Program-made: the position numbers and the translations under genes
The notes under the pieces: generated by a model
What the model saw: only the letters and a program-made list of their open reading frames with translations
Told to the model about the DNA's origin: nothing
The model's database searches: none
Shown: piece by piece, positions 7,169 through 14,270 of the stretch
How positions within the stretch are numbered: the first letter of the stretch is position 1
Layout of the letters: each line of letters begins with the position of its first letter
From: an uncultured Bacilli bacterium
GTDB taxonomy: Bacteria > Bacillota_I > Bacilli_A > RFN20 > CAG-826
Length of the DNA stretch: 14,533 bases
Assembly: GCA_944342125.1 (NCBI GenBank)
Contig: CALVMF010000025.1
Coordinates: 1-14,533 of the forward strand
Reading direction: 5' to 3'

Positions 7169-8177
7169 TGTTTACGAAGTTAAAAAAGAAGTAGAAAGCG
7201 AAAAGAAAGTGCAAGAAATCGAATATTATCGACCAAGTTTTTGGAAACGAATTTTCTTAATATTTTTTGATGCTTTAATTTGTTTCTTTTTATGCTTTGC
7301 TTCTTTTAATGCTATAAAAGCCATCGTTAATAATTACACGGTTATTAAAGATCAAACTATTAGATTAAATGAGATAAAACTAGCAACATCTTTATATGTC
7401 GAAAGCGAAAATCAAATAATTGACATCGTTTCTTATTATAATTCAGTTGATGATGTATCTTATGGAGCCAAAGAAGTTTATTTAAAACGTGATATAGATA
7501 GCTTTTTTACATTTTTAAGCGAGAATTGCGGGGAAAATGTAGAAAAAGAAGCACTTTCTTATTACGATGAATATCGCTTAGATACTTCAATTTTATACGA
7601 AAACAAACCTTATTTTATTGAAAAAGATGGGGAAGTCTTTAAAAATGAAGAAGCAAAAATACCATCTAAAGCTTATGTTGAAAACATTTATAGCCCATTT
7701 ATTGTTGGATATTGCCAAGGTCTTTTAAATACAAAATTACCTGAATACATTTCATTACAAAAGTCTTTATCTAATGTTCTTTTTTTCGTCGAAATTCCAA
7801 TTTCAGTTTTTCTTGGAGTTCTCATTGTTTATTACATAATTCCTTTATGTTTAAGGAGAGGAAGATTGACATTAGGGCGTTTACTTTTTAAAACTGGCTT
7901 AGTTAATCAAAAAGTTTTAAATGTCGATTGGAAAACGTTTACACTTCGTTTTGTAATTTTCTTTTTTGCCGAGATAGTTTTAAGCGTTTTTACTCTTTGT
8001 ATTCCATTAATAATCTCTCTTTCTATGATGGCTTTTTCTAAGAAAAAACAAACTTTTCACGATTATATGCTTGGAATTGAAGAAGTTGACACACAAAATT
8101 CAAAAATTTATTTTTCGTTAAATGAAGTAGCAAAGCCAATAGGTGATAGCGATATTGAAAAGTTTAAAATGAAATAA
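7158..8177 (+). CDS. RDD family membrane protein with inserted extracytoplasmic domain (second of pair)
   Basis: A 339-residue protein and the clearer RDD member of the pair. Seen: PSFWKRIFLIFFDALICFFL (26-45) with the Arg...Asp pattern in the first helix; about 145 non-hydrophobic residues (58-203); a second helix near 205-232; the loop RLTLGRLLFKTGLVN (236-250), close to the RDD GxTLGKxxxGxxVV element; then WKTFTLRFVIFF and further hydrophobic segments (262-293); and KKKQTFHDYMLGIEEVD (295-311), the typical RDD ending of the QxxHDxxxxTxVV kind. Ordinary RDD domains are about 130-150 residues with short loops, so the inserted domain is unusual. The start at 7158 is chosen because AGG (7145-7147) precedes it and it gives an 11-base overlap with the upstream gene. 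In-frame TTG/ATG at 7131/7134 would lengthen the overlap. Function unknown; possibly paired with its neighbour as a heteromer. Confidence 0.75.
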   Translation: MSSDVYEVKKEVESEKKVQEIEYYRPSFWKRIFLIFFDALICFFLCFASFNAIKAIVNNYTVIKDQTIRLNEIKLATSLYVESENQIIDIVSYYNSVDDVSYGAKEVYLKRDIDSFFTFLSENCGENVEKEALSYYDEYRLDTSILYENKPYFIEKDGEVFKNEEAKIPSKAYVENIYSPFIVGYCQGLLNTKLPEYISLQKSLSNVLFFVEIPISVFLGVLIVYYIIPLCLRRGRLTLGRLLFKTGLVNQKVLNVDWKTFTLRFVIFFFAEIVLSVFTLCIPLIISLSMMAFSKKKQTFHDYMLGIEEVDTQNSKIYFSLNEVAKPIGDSDIEKFKMK

Positions 8178-8182
8178 ATATG

Positions 8183-8196
8183 GTTACTATAGCAAC
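8183..8196. repeat. Near-palindrome GTTACTATAGCAAC
   Basis: GTT-a-CTATAG-c-AAC is symmetric apart from one mismatch and is followed by TTTT, directly downstream of the second RDD gene. The symmetric core leaves almost no loop, so it is a poor intrinsic terminator. A small operator-like site is an equally good reading. Confidence 0.2.
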
Positions 8197-8210
8197 TTTT
8201 GACATATTGT

Positions 8211-8231
8211 ATTTGCTTAAGAAGAGCAAAT
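8211..8231. repeat. Hairpin ATTTGCT-7-AGCAAAT between the two operons
   Basis: Perfect 7-base arms ATTTGCT (8211-8217) and AGCAAAT (8225-8231) with a 7-base loop, in the 117-base gap between the RDD pair and the sugar ABC operon. It lies downstream of a TTGACA (8199-8204) that has no matching -10 box and upstream of the strong promoter at 8260-8288. No T tract follows. It could be a weak terminator for the first operon or a binding site for a regulator of the second. Confidence 0.4.
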
Positions 8232-8259
8232 TGTGTCGATAATTAGCGATTTTTATGCA

Positions 8260-8288
8260 TTGAAAGGGTCATTCAAATTATTTATAAT
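8260..8288 (+). promoter_or_regulatory. Near-consensus housekeeping promoter of the sugar ABC operon
   Basis: The -35 box TTGAAA (8260-8265, five of six to TTGACA), a 17-base spacer and a perfect -10 box TATAAT (8283-8288) form the best promoter in the window, of SigA/sigma-70 type. With the -10 box ending at 8288, transcription should begin around 8294-8296. That is on or next to the ATG at 8295, which implies a leaderless or nearly leaderless mRNA. AAAGGG at 8263-8268 looks like a Shine-Dalgarno element but overlaps the -35 and spacer and is more than 20 bases from either ATG. Confidence 0.75.
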
Positions 8289-8294
8289 ATGCGC

Positions 8295-10205
8295 ATGCGA
8301 AAGAAAAATTATTTAAAGATGTTTTTGATTGCATCTCTTGGATTTGGACTTAGTGCATTAACTTTTGTGCCAAATACAAGCATTGAAAATTTGCATTCAG
8401 AAAATAATTACAAGGAAAATCATAATAACATCAATTTTAGTAATGAAATTAATAATGAAGACGAGGCAGATTCAAATAAAGATGTAATTGCTTTAGTTGA
8501 CTTTAGTGTCAGTAACATTACATTAACCGATACTTCTGCTTCAGTTTCTGTCCGTTTTGAAATGCACAAATTTGCTGGAACAATTAACGGAGAATGGTTT
8601 GCCTATGAATATGATGATGGGAACTTGTCGATTAGTCCTATCAACACTGAAATAGAATATACGCTCACCTTCGTTCCTAGTGGAAAAGCTGAAGATGGCT
8701 CTATAGTTCCAGAAAAATTAATTGTTGAATATACTAACGCTGAAGATGAATATATCAATGAAACTTTAACTGACCATACCTTATTTGATTATGATGAAGG
8801 CGAAGAAGACGATGAAGACGTTTCAACTCATCGTGGAATTCGGAAAGGTACAGTCGATAATCAAGAGATTGAACTTGCTTTATATGACGATACATTCGAA
8901 GGAAATTCGTATTATATTGGCTATGGCGATAACGCTGACAATTACATTCCTGCTGAATTAGTTTACGATGTTAAAGTTGGAAATAAGACTGAAACAAGAA
9001 CTACACCAGTCAATTTAAATAGCAAAACTTCCTATTATGATGCTATTGGTAAACCTGATGCAGCTGGAGATGCAATCGGTGGAGAAACTGTTAACTCTTA
9101 CGTCGATATTCCTTTATTGCCAGGCGAAGAGCTTATAACTGATGAATTTAGTGTTATAAACGTTGCTAAAGCAGTAAAAGATGAAACTGGTAAGTTTAAT
9201 CCTGAAAAAGATGCAAATGGAAATATTGCCTTTAAATCAATAAAAGAAGATCCAGAAGCGTTAAAAAGAGTCTATAGTTTCAACGATTTAGTATCACTAG
9301 AATTTATTGGCTCATCATCTTTTTATGGATATAAAGATTTTGCTTTCGTTAGTTCTGGCTTTGGTCAAGAGCAATATGAAAGCTTAGGTGCTCAATATCG
9401 AAGAATGTATTCAACTCATTCAGCAGATATTGAAGCTGGAATAAGTTGGATTAGGACTAGACTTAATTTCTCAAATAGCACCATCTTTAACTTCTATATG
9501 AAAGATGGAAGTTTGATTCAAAAGAACGCTATTTCTCAACAAATCGATGTAACAAGTGGAAATGTTAGAGTTGGCGTTTTATATGATGGTGTTGATCCAA
9601 CAAATGTTGAAAATATAACTATTTATAACCTAAATCTTAATGTTGATATCTATAATTCAGAATTACAAGCTGGTATCAAAAACTCAGTATTCTCGGCTCG
9701 ATTTGCAACTTATGATTGTCATCTTCAACCGATAGTTGATTATAATGGCGATGTTGCAATTGAAGCGGTTAATAATCCATATTATGTTGATTCTACCTTG
9801 ATTGTAGTTTTACCAGCATCAATATTCGCTTTTATTTATTTAACAACAAGCGCAGTTTTATATTTCTATCTTAAGAAAAAGAATAGAAATGATGAATTTA
9901 AAAGAATGAATACAAAACAATATTGGGAAACCAATCTCATGGGCTTAGTTGCTATTGAATCAATATTGTTACTTATTACGACAATTACTTTACGTTCAAC
10001 TTTAATGCTTTCAAGCTTTAGAGTTTATAACGAACTTGATATTTATATCGTCTTTACTGGAGTTTGCTCGATAATCTTTGGCGGTTACTTCATTAAATAC
10101 TTTGTAACAATGTATAAGAATTATCGCGAAAAGAAGAGAGTAGATAAACTCAATTTAAATAAAGATTCAATAGATGATGGCACTCTTGTGATGCCAAATA
10201 AATAG
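8295..10205 (+). CDS. Exported protein with large ectodomain and three C-terminal membrane helices, unknown function
   Basis: A 636-residue protein of a family I do not recognise. Seen: a basic N-terminus and hydrophobic stretch forming a signal peptide or anchor (about 1-26); an Asn/Glu-rich linker; a mostly beta-like soluble region (about 65-495) with an acidic patch DEGEEDDED near 167-175; three membrane helices near 500-525, 547-573 and 580-603; and a basic cytoplasmic tail (YREKKRVDK). The bulk should face outside. Two ATGs lie six bases apart (8289 and 8295). The second is chosen because the promoter TTGAAA-17-TATAAT predicts transcription to begin there, and neither ATG has a usable ribosome site. 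It sits 22 bases before the sugar ABC ATPase gene, so it is probably co-transcribed and may be an accessory to the importer (surface binding, sensing or assembly). That role is inference from context only. Confidence 0.8.
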   Translation: MRKKNYLKMFLIASLGFGLSALTFVPNTSIENLHSENNYKENHNNINFSNEINNEDEADSNKDVIALVDFSVSNITLTDTSASVSVRFEMHKFAGTINGEWFAYEYDDGNLSISPINTEIEYTLTFVPSGKAEDGSIVPEKLIVEYTNAEDEYINETLTDHTLFDYDEGEEDDEDVSTHRGIRKGTVDNQEIELALYDDTFEGNSYYIGYGDNADNYIPAELVYDVKVGNKTETRTTPVNLNSKTSYYDAIGKPDAAGDAIGGETVNSYVDIPLLPGEELITDEFSVINVAKAVKDETGKFNPEKDANGNIAFKSIKEDPEALKRVYSFNDLVSLEFIGSSSFYGYKDFAFVSSGFGQEQYESLGAQYRRMYSTHSADIEAGISWIRTRLNFSNSTIFNFYMKDGSLIQKNAISQQIDVTSGNVRVGVLYDGVDPTNVENITIYNLNLNVDIYNSELQAGIKNSVFSARFATYDCHLQPIVDYNGDVAIEAVNNPYYVDSTLIVVLPASIFAFIYLTTSAVLYFYLKKKNRNDEFKRMNTKQYWETNLMGLVAIESILLLITTITLRSTLMLSSFRVYNELDIYIVFTGVCSIIFGGYFIKYFVTMYKNYREKKRVDKLNLNKDSIDDGTLVMPNK

Positions 10206-10227
10206 AGAAGAAATAAGAGGTTGTTAT

Positions 10228-12132
10228 ATGGAAATTAAATTAAAAGGATTAACAAAAATCTTCCCTGGAAATCCTAAAAAGCATATTAAAGATACTGTTG
10301 CAGTATCAAATCTTGATTTAACAGTACCTGATGGTAAGCTCGTTGGTTTACTTGGACCTTCAGGATGCGGAAAATCAACAACACTTTATATGATTTCAGG
10401 ATTACAAATTCCTACTTCAGGTGAAGTTTGGTTTGGTGAAGAAGAAGTCACAAATCTTTCTCCTGAAAAAAGAGGTATTGGCTTAGTTTTCCAAAACTAT
10501 GCTCTTTATCCTCATATGACAATTTTTAAAAATGTCGAATTCCCATTAACAAATCTTAAAGTTGAAGTTCCTCTTGTTACTTTCTTTAACTTCAAATTTA
10601 CTTACACACATAAATTTGAAAGTGATGACTCTATTGAAGGAATTACAAGATCAATTGGAACACTTGTTTTTAAAATTGGTTTAAAAAAGAATCAATATAA
10701 AATTGAAACTAGTTTAAATGATGGTTTATTAACAGTTAATGTTGAACTTTTAAATACTAGCGAAAAGAACGCTGAAATTTTCGACGCTAACTTTGACAAG
10801 ATTATTAAAGTTGAAACCCGTAACTTTACAAAAGAGCAATCAAGCGAAGCACTTTTTGATTCAACATTAAAATATGATTACAACTTAAAAGAAGAAGAAA
10901 AGATTGCAAATGGTGTTATTGATATCTCTTTAGGAAAAGGTGAAATCAGTGATGAAGATTTAAAATTTATTAAAACTTCAATTAAAACACACCACGTTAG
11001 AGCTTATAATCAAGGCATCTATAATGCTGCTGATGGTAATCATTTTATGATTGATTATAAGAGAACAACTCATGATAAAGTTATTGCTTTATTTAATGAA
11101 TTAAAAGAGCATTTTGCGGGAAAAGTTGTTAGAGAAAGAGTAAATAACATTCAAACTAACTTATTAAAACTTAAAGCTTTACAAGTACTTGGTGCTTATA
11201 GAAAATCACTTGCTGAATTAAAGGTTTATGAAGATAAAGAAAGCACTAAGATTTTCTTTAAACTTAAAAAGATAACTGAAGGAACTATTAAAGAAGTTGA
11301 TGAATTACTTAAAAAAGAATTTTCTTTAGGCGAAGGAACAATTTCAACTAATCCAAGTATCTCATATCGTAAATTAAATGCTGTTGAAAGAAGAGATATC
11401 GTTAATGAAGTTGCAAAGCTTGTTCAAATTGATGAATATCTTGAAAGAAAACCTTCCCAACTGTCTGGAGGTCAACAACAACGTGTTGCTATCGCTAGAG
11501 CTTTAGTTAAAAAACCAAAAGTCTTACTTCTTGATGAACCTTTATCTAACCTTGATGCTCGTTTAAGACTTCAAACTAGAGAAGAAATTAGAAGAATTCA
11601 AAAAGAAACTGGTATTACAACAGTCTTCGTTACACACGACCAAGAAGAAGCGATGTCTATTTCTGATGAAATTTTAGTTATGAAAAAAGGTGTCGAGCAA
11701 CAAATCGATACACCACAAAATGTCTATAACAACCCTAAAAATTTATTCGTGGCTCAATTTTTAGGAACTCCTCAAATCAATGTTTTTGAAGGGGAAGTGA
11801 AAGATGAAAAGATTTATATTGGCGATTCATGCATCAATGAAAATGCCAAAAATATTCCAAATCAAAAAGTATATGTAGCAATTAGACCTGAAGGTTTCTT
11901 TATCGAAAAAGATAAGAAAAATAATGGTTTAACTGCTGAAGTTGAAATGATTCAAGTTTTAGGTAGAGATATATCAATTATTGCTAAAAACACAAACTGC
12001 ATTAAAGAATCATTTAGAGTCATTATTTCTAGTGAAGAAACAAATGTTAAAGGGCAAATTAAGTTCGGTGTAAAAGAAAATAAGATGTTTATTTTCGACC
12101 ACGATACCGAAGAAAGAATTTATCTAAAATAG
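10228..12132 (+). CDS. CUT1 sugar ABC transporter ATPase with long internal insertion (UgpC/MsmK/MalK-like)
   Basis: A 634-residue cytoplasmic ATPase that powers the adjacent permeases. Seen: Walker A GPSGCGKST (43-51), Q-loop Gln89 in VFQNYALYPHMTIFKNVEFPL, signature LSGGQQQRVAIARA (412-425), Walker B VLLLDEP (432-438), D-loop SNLDA (440-444), H-loop His470, and a C-terminal regulatory TOBE/OB region (about 515-634) with the family phrase VYVAIRPEGF. MalK/UgpC/MsmK proteins are usually about 360-370 residues. Here about 270 extra residues (about 112-383) sit between the Q-loop segment and the helix leading to the signature. All catalytic motifs are intact, so this is an in-frame insertion in a working enzyme, not a fusion artefact. 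Mycoplasma UgpC-like proteins (for example MG187, as I recall) are enlarged in the same place. The inserted segment is Lys/Glu-rich and of unknown fold. AGAGG (10216-10220) precedes the ATG, and the first permease gene follows after nine bases. Confidence 0.93.
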   Translation: MEIKLKGLTKIFPGNPKKHIKDTVAVSNLDLTVPDGKLVGLLGPSGCGKSTTLYMISGLQIPTSGEVWFGEEEVTNLSPEKRGIGLVFQNYALYPHMTIFKNVEFPLTNLKVEVPLVTFFNFKFTYTHKFESDDSIEGITRSIGTLVFKIGLKKNQYKIETSLNDGLLTVNVELLNTSEKNAEIFDANFDKIIKVETRNFTKEQSSEALFDSTLKYDYNLKEEEKIANGVIDISLGKGEISDEDLKFIKTSIKTHHVRAYNQGIYNAADGNHFMIDYKRTTHDKVIALFNELKEHFAGKVVRERVNNIQTNLLKLKALQVLGAYRKSLAELKVYEDKESTKIFFKLKKITEGTIKEVDELLKKEFSLGEGTISTNPSISYRKLNAVERRDIVNEVAKLVQIDEYLERKPSQLSGGQQQRVAIARALVKKPKVLLLDEPLSNLDARLRLQTREEIRRIQKETGITTVFVTHDQEEAMSISDEILVMKKGVEQQIDTPQNVYNNPKNLFVAQFLGTPQINVFEGEVKDEKIYIGDSCINENAKNIPNQKVYVAIRPEGFFIEKDKKNNGLTAEVEMIQVLGRDISIIAKNTNCIKESFRVIISSEETNVKGQIKFGVKENKMFIFDHDTEERIYLK

Positions 12133-12141
12133 GTAAAGAGT

Positions 12142-13245
12142 ATGTTTAACTTTTTTAAGCGAAAAAAGCAAGATGAAGCGATAACTTATAGCGAAGATTT
12201 TGCCCTAATGAAGCAAGGTATTTATCGCGACTCATCTTTAGGAGAATTAACGGAAGGCGAAAATAAAAACAACATAGTTGTTAATGTTGTTTCGCGTAGA
12301 GAAATTAAAAAAGAATACACAATCGGTGGAGTTTTAGATCAAGAGCAAAGAAACAACTGGAAAGCTTGGTTTTATCTTGCTCCTATCCTTATTTTGATGG
12401 CTGTATTTCTTATTTACCCTTTAATTAATACAATTTTTATATCATTTACTGAAAATTACCAATATGCAACGGGTACATTTGATGGTTTAACTTTTGATAA
12501 TTTCTTGATTATTTTAGGTTTAAAACCATATACGGATGCGTTGATTTACGAAACAAATCTTGTAAATTATGCATTGCCTAATACATTTATTATCGTTTTT
12601 ATCACAGTTCCTGTTTCGATTGTTTTAGCTTTACTTATTAGTGTTTTGCTTAATAATCTAAGACGGTTCCAAAAGATTTATCAAACAATATTCTTCTTGC
12701 CATATGTCACAAATACAATCGCTGTTGGTATGGTTTTTAGTGTTTTATTTGACGATACTGGTTTAATTAATTATCTTTTCCAAACTGATATAACCTGGGT
12801 TTATGGTGCTGATAGATGGACTGCTATGGTACCACTTTGTTTATACATTGTTTGGGGAAGCTTACCATTTAAGATTCTTATTTTATTAAGTGGCTTGCAA
12901 AACGTTGATAAACAATATTATGATGCAGCTAAAATTGATGCAGCACCACATTGGAAAGTACTTTTAAGAATTACAGTTCCAGCTTTATGGCCTCAAATTC
13001 TTTATCTCATGGTCACTTCCTTTATCGGAGCATTTAAAGAATATACAGCAGTAGTCGGTCTCTTTAATGGACCTTCAACGACTGGTAAAGGTGGTATCCC
13101 TGAAATGTATACAATGGTTTTCTATATTTATGAAAACTTACAAGAGCATACATCGTTTGCTGCAGCTTGTGCTGTCTTATTATTCTTAATTATTTTACTC
13201 TTTACTTTCTTGCAATTATTCTTAAGCAAGAGAAAGAATGCATAG
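12142..13245 (+). CDS. CUT1 sugar ABC transporter permease, MalF/UgpA-like
   Basis: A 367-residue inner permease subunit of the importer. Seen: a long hydrophilic N-terminal tail (1-73); the family opening helix WKAWFYLAPILILMAVFLIYP (73-93); further helices near 143-171, 180-205, 229-252, 284-303 and 336-363; and the EAA coupling loop YDAAKIDAAPHWKVLLRITVP (260-280), which docks to the ATPase. FFLPYVTNTIAVGMVF (184-199) is also typical of MalF/UgpA/MsmF. Usual length is about 290-310, so the tail is the main excess. AGGTAAAGAG immediately upstream is the ribosome site. The stop codon overlaps the ribosome site of the second permease. By family, the substrate is an oligosaccharide, glycerol-3-phosphate or similar; the exact one cannot be told here. 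Confidence 0.93.
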   Translation: MFNFFKRKKQDEAITYSEDFALMKQGIYRDSSLGELTEGENKNNIVVNVVSRREIKKEYTIGGVLDQEQRNNWKAWFYLAPILILMAVFLIYPLINTIFISFTENYQYATGTFDGLTFDNFLIILGLKPYTDALIYETNLVNYALPNTFIIVFITVPVSIVLALLISVLLNNLRRFQKIYQTIFFLPYVTNTIAVGMVFSVLFDDTGLINYLFQTDITWVYGADRWTAMVPLCLYIVWGSLPFKILILLSGLQNVDKQYYDAAKIDAAPHWKVLLRITVPALWPQILYLMVTSFIGAFKEYTAVVGLFNGPSTTGKGGIPEMYTMVFYIYENLQEHTSFAAACAVLLFLIILLFTFLQLFLSKRKNA

Positions 13246-13257
13246 GAGGTTTGTGGT

Positions 13258-14226
13258 ATGGAAATGAAAAAATATATCGATTTTACGCAAACAAACCTCG
13301 ATGGACAAGAAATTGCTCTTGTTATTAAAGAAGGTAAACAAACTGTTGAAACATTAAGGAAAAGAGAAAAAGTGTCAAAAACTTTTTCGCTTATCTTAAC
13401 TTACATTATCGTTACATTTTTAGCGCTTATCATGATTCTTCCATTTTATTGGATGTTAATCACTTCGCTTAAAACAAACGATGAAATCAATGCGATGACA
13501 CAAACATTTTTCCCAACAGTAGTTATGTGGTCGAACTATGTTTATGTCTTCCAAGTATTTGATTTTACTAACTACATGATAAATACAATTGTTGTTGCTA
13601 TATTCTCAACAATTGGAACGCTTATTACAACAGTCCTAGCAGCTTTTGCTTTTGCTAGACTTCAATTTAAAGGAAGAGAATCTTTATTCCTTATTTTCCT
13701 GATGACGATGATGATACCAGGCGAAATGATGGTTATTTCTAACTATATTACCGTCGCTTCATTTGGTTGGATTGGGACTGATCAAACCCGTTTAGAAGCC
13801 TATCTTACGATGATTGTTCCGTTTTGGGTAAGCGTCTATTACATTTATCTTTTAAGACAAAATTTCAAACAAATTCCTAACGAATTATATTTAGCGGCAA
13901 AAGTTGATGGGAAGAGCGATTTTTCCTATCTATTAAAAGTCATGATTCCTCTTGCTGCTCCAACTTTAATTTCAATTACCATTTTGAAGTTTATGGGAAC
14001 ATGGAACTCTTACGTATGGCCTGAACTTGTTACTTCATCAGTTGAATTCAAACTTATCTCTAATGGTCTTAGAGGAAGTAGTTTCTCTGATCCTGATAGT
14101 GGCATTGTTGAATATGGCTATCAAATGGCTGCAACCGTTGTTGTTACTGTCCCATTATTCTTACTCTTCGTCTTATTCAGAAAATACATTATGCGTGGTG
14201 TTGGCAGAGCCGGCATTAAAGGATAA
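13258..14226 (+). CDS. CUT1 sugar ABC transporter permease, MalG/UgpE-like
   Basis: A 322-residue second permease subunit. Seen: a hydrophilic N-terminal tail (1-42), then LPFYWMLITSLKTNDEI (61-77), a MalG/UgpE hallmark; helices near 43-70, 105-133, 143-165, 180-201, 232-248 and 292-309; the EAA loop ELYLAAKVDGKSDFSYLLKVMIP (209-231); TWNSYVWPEL (248-257), matching the conserved W-N-x-[FY]-xWP segment; and a C-terminus GVGRAGIKG like the family's G-x-x-x-G-xxKG ending. It pairs with the MalF-like subunit. AGGAGG (13244-13249) is the best ribosome site in the window and lies eight bases before this ATG; another ATG at 13264 is less well placed. The gene ends 44 bases before the solute-binding protein gene, with no terminator-like hairpin between them. 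Confidence 0.93.
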   Translation: MEMKKYIDFTQTNLDGQEIALVIKEGKQTVETLRKREKVSKTFSLILTYIIVTFLALIMILPFYWMLITSLKTNDEINAMTQTFFPTVVMWSNYVYVFQVFDFTNYMINTIVVAIFSTIGTLITTVLAAFAFARLQFKGRESLFLIFLMTMMIPGEMMVISNYITVASFGWIGTDQTRLEAYLTMIVPFWVSVYYIYLLRQNFKQIPNELYLAAKVDGKSDFSYLLKVMIPLAAPTLISITILKFMGTWNSYVWPELVTSSVEFKLISNGLRGSSFSDPDSGIVEYGYQMAATVVVTVPLFLLFVLFRKYIMRGVGRAGIKG

Positions 14227-14270
14227 TGTTAAAATATATTTGTAAACTATTCATTTAAGGAGATATTAAT

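Noticed and set aside
8199..8204. Perfect -35 hexamer TTGACA in the inter-operon gap
   Set aside because: No acceptable -10 box lies 15-19 bases downstream; that region is the hairpin at 8211-8231.
10228..12132. Possibility that the long ATPase is two genes or an assembly error
   Set aside because: One uninterrupted frame contains Walker A and the Q-loop before the extra segment and the signature, Walker B and H-loop after it. Composition is similar throughout and length matches an insertion type known in mycoplasmas.
14027..14245. 72-codon + strand open frame overlapping the end of the second permease
   Set aside because: It is a shifted-frame shadow of the MalG-like gene, whose conserved C-terminus is in the other frame; there is no ribosome site.
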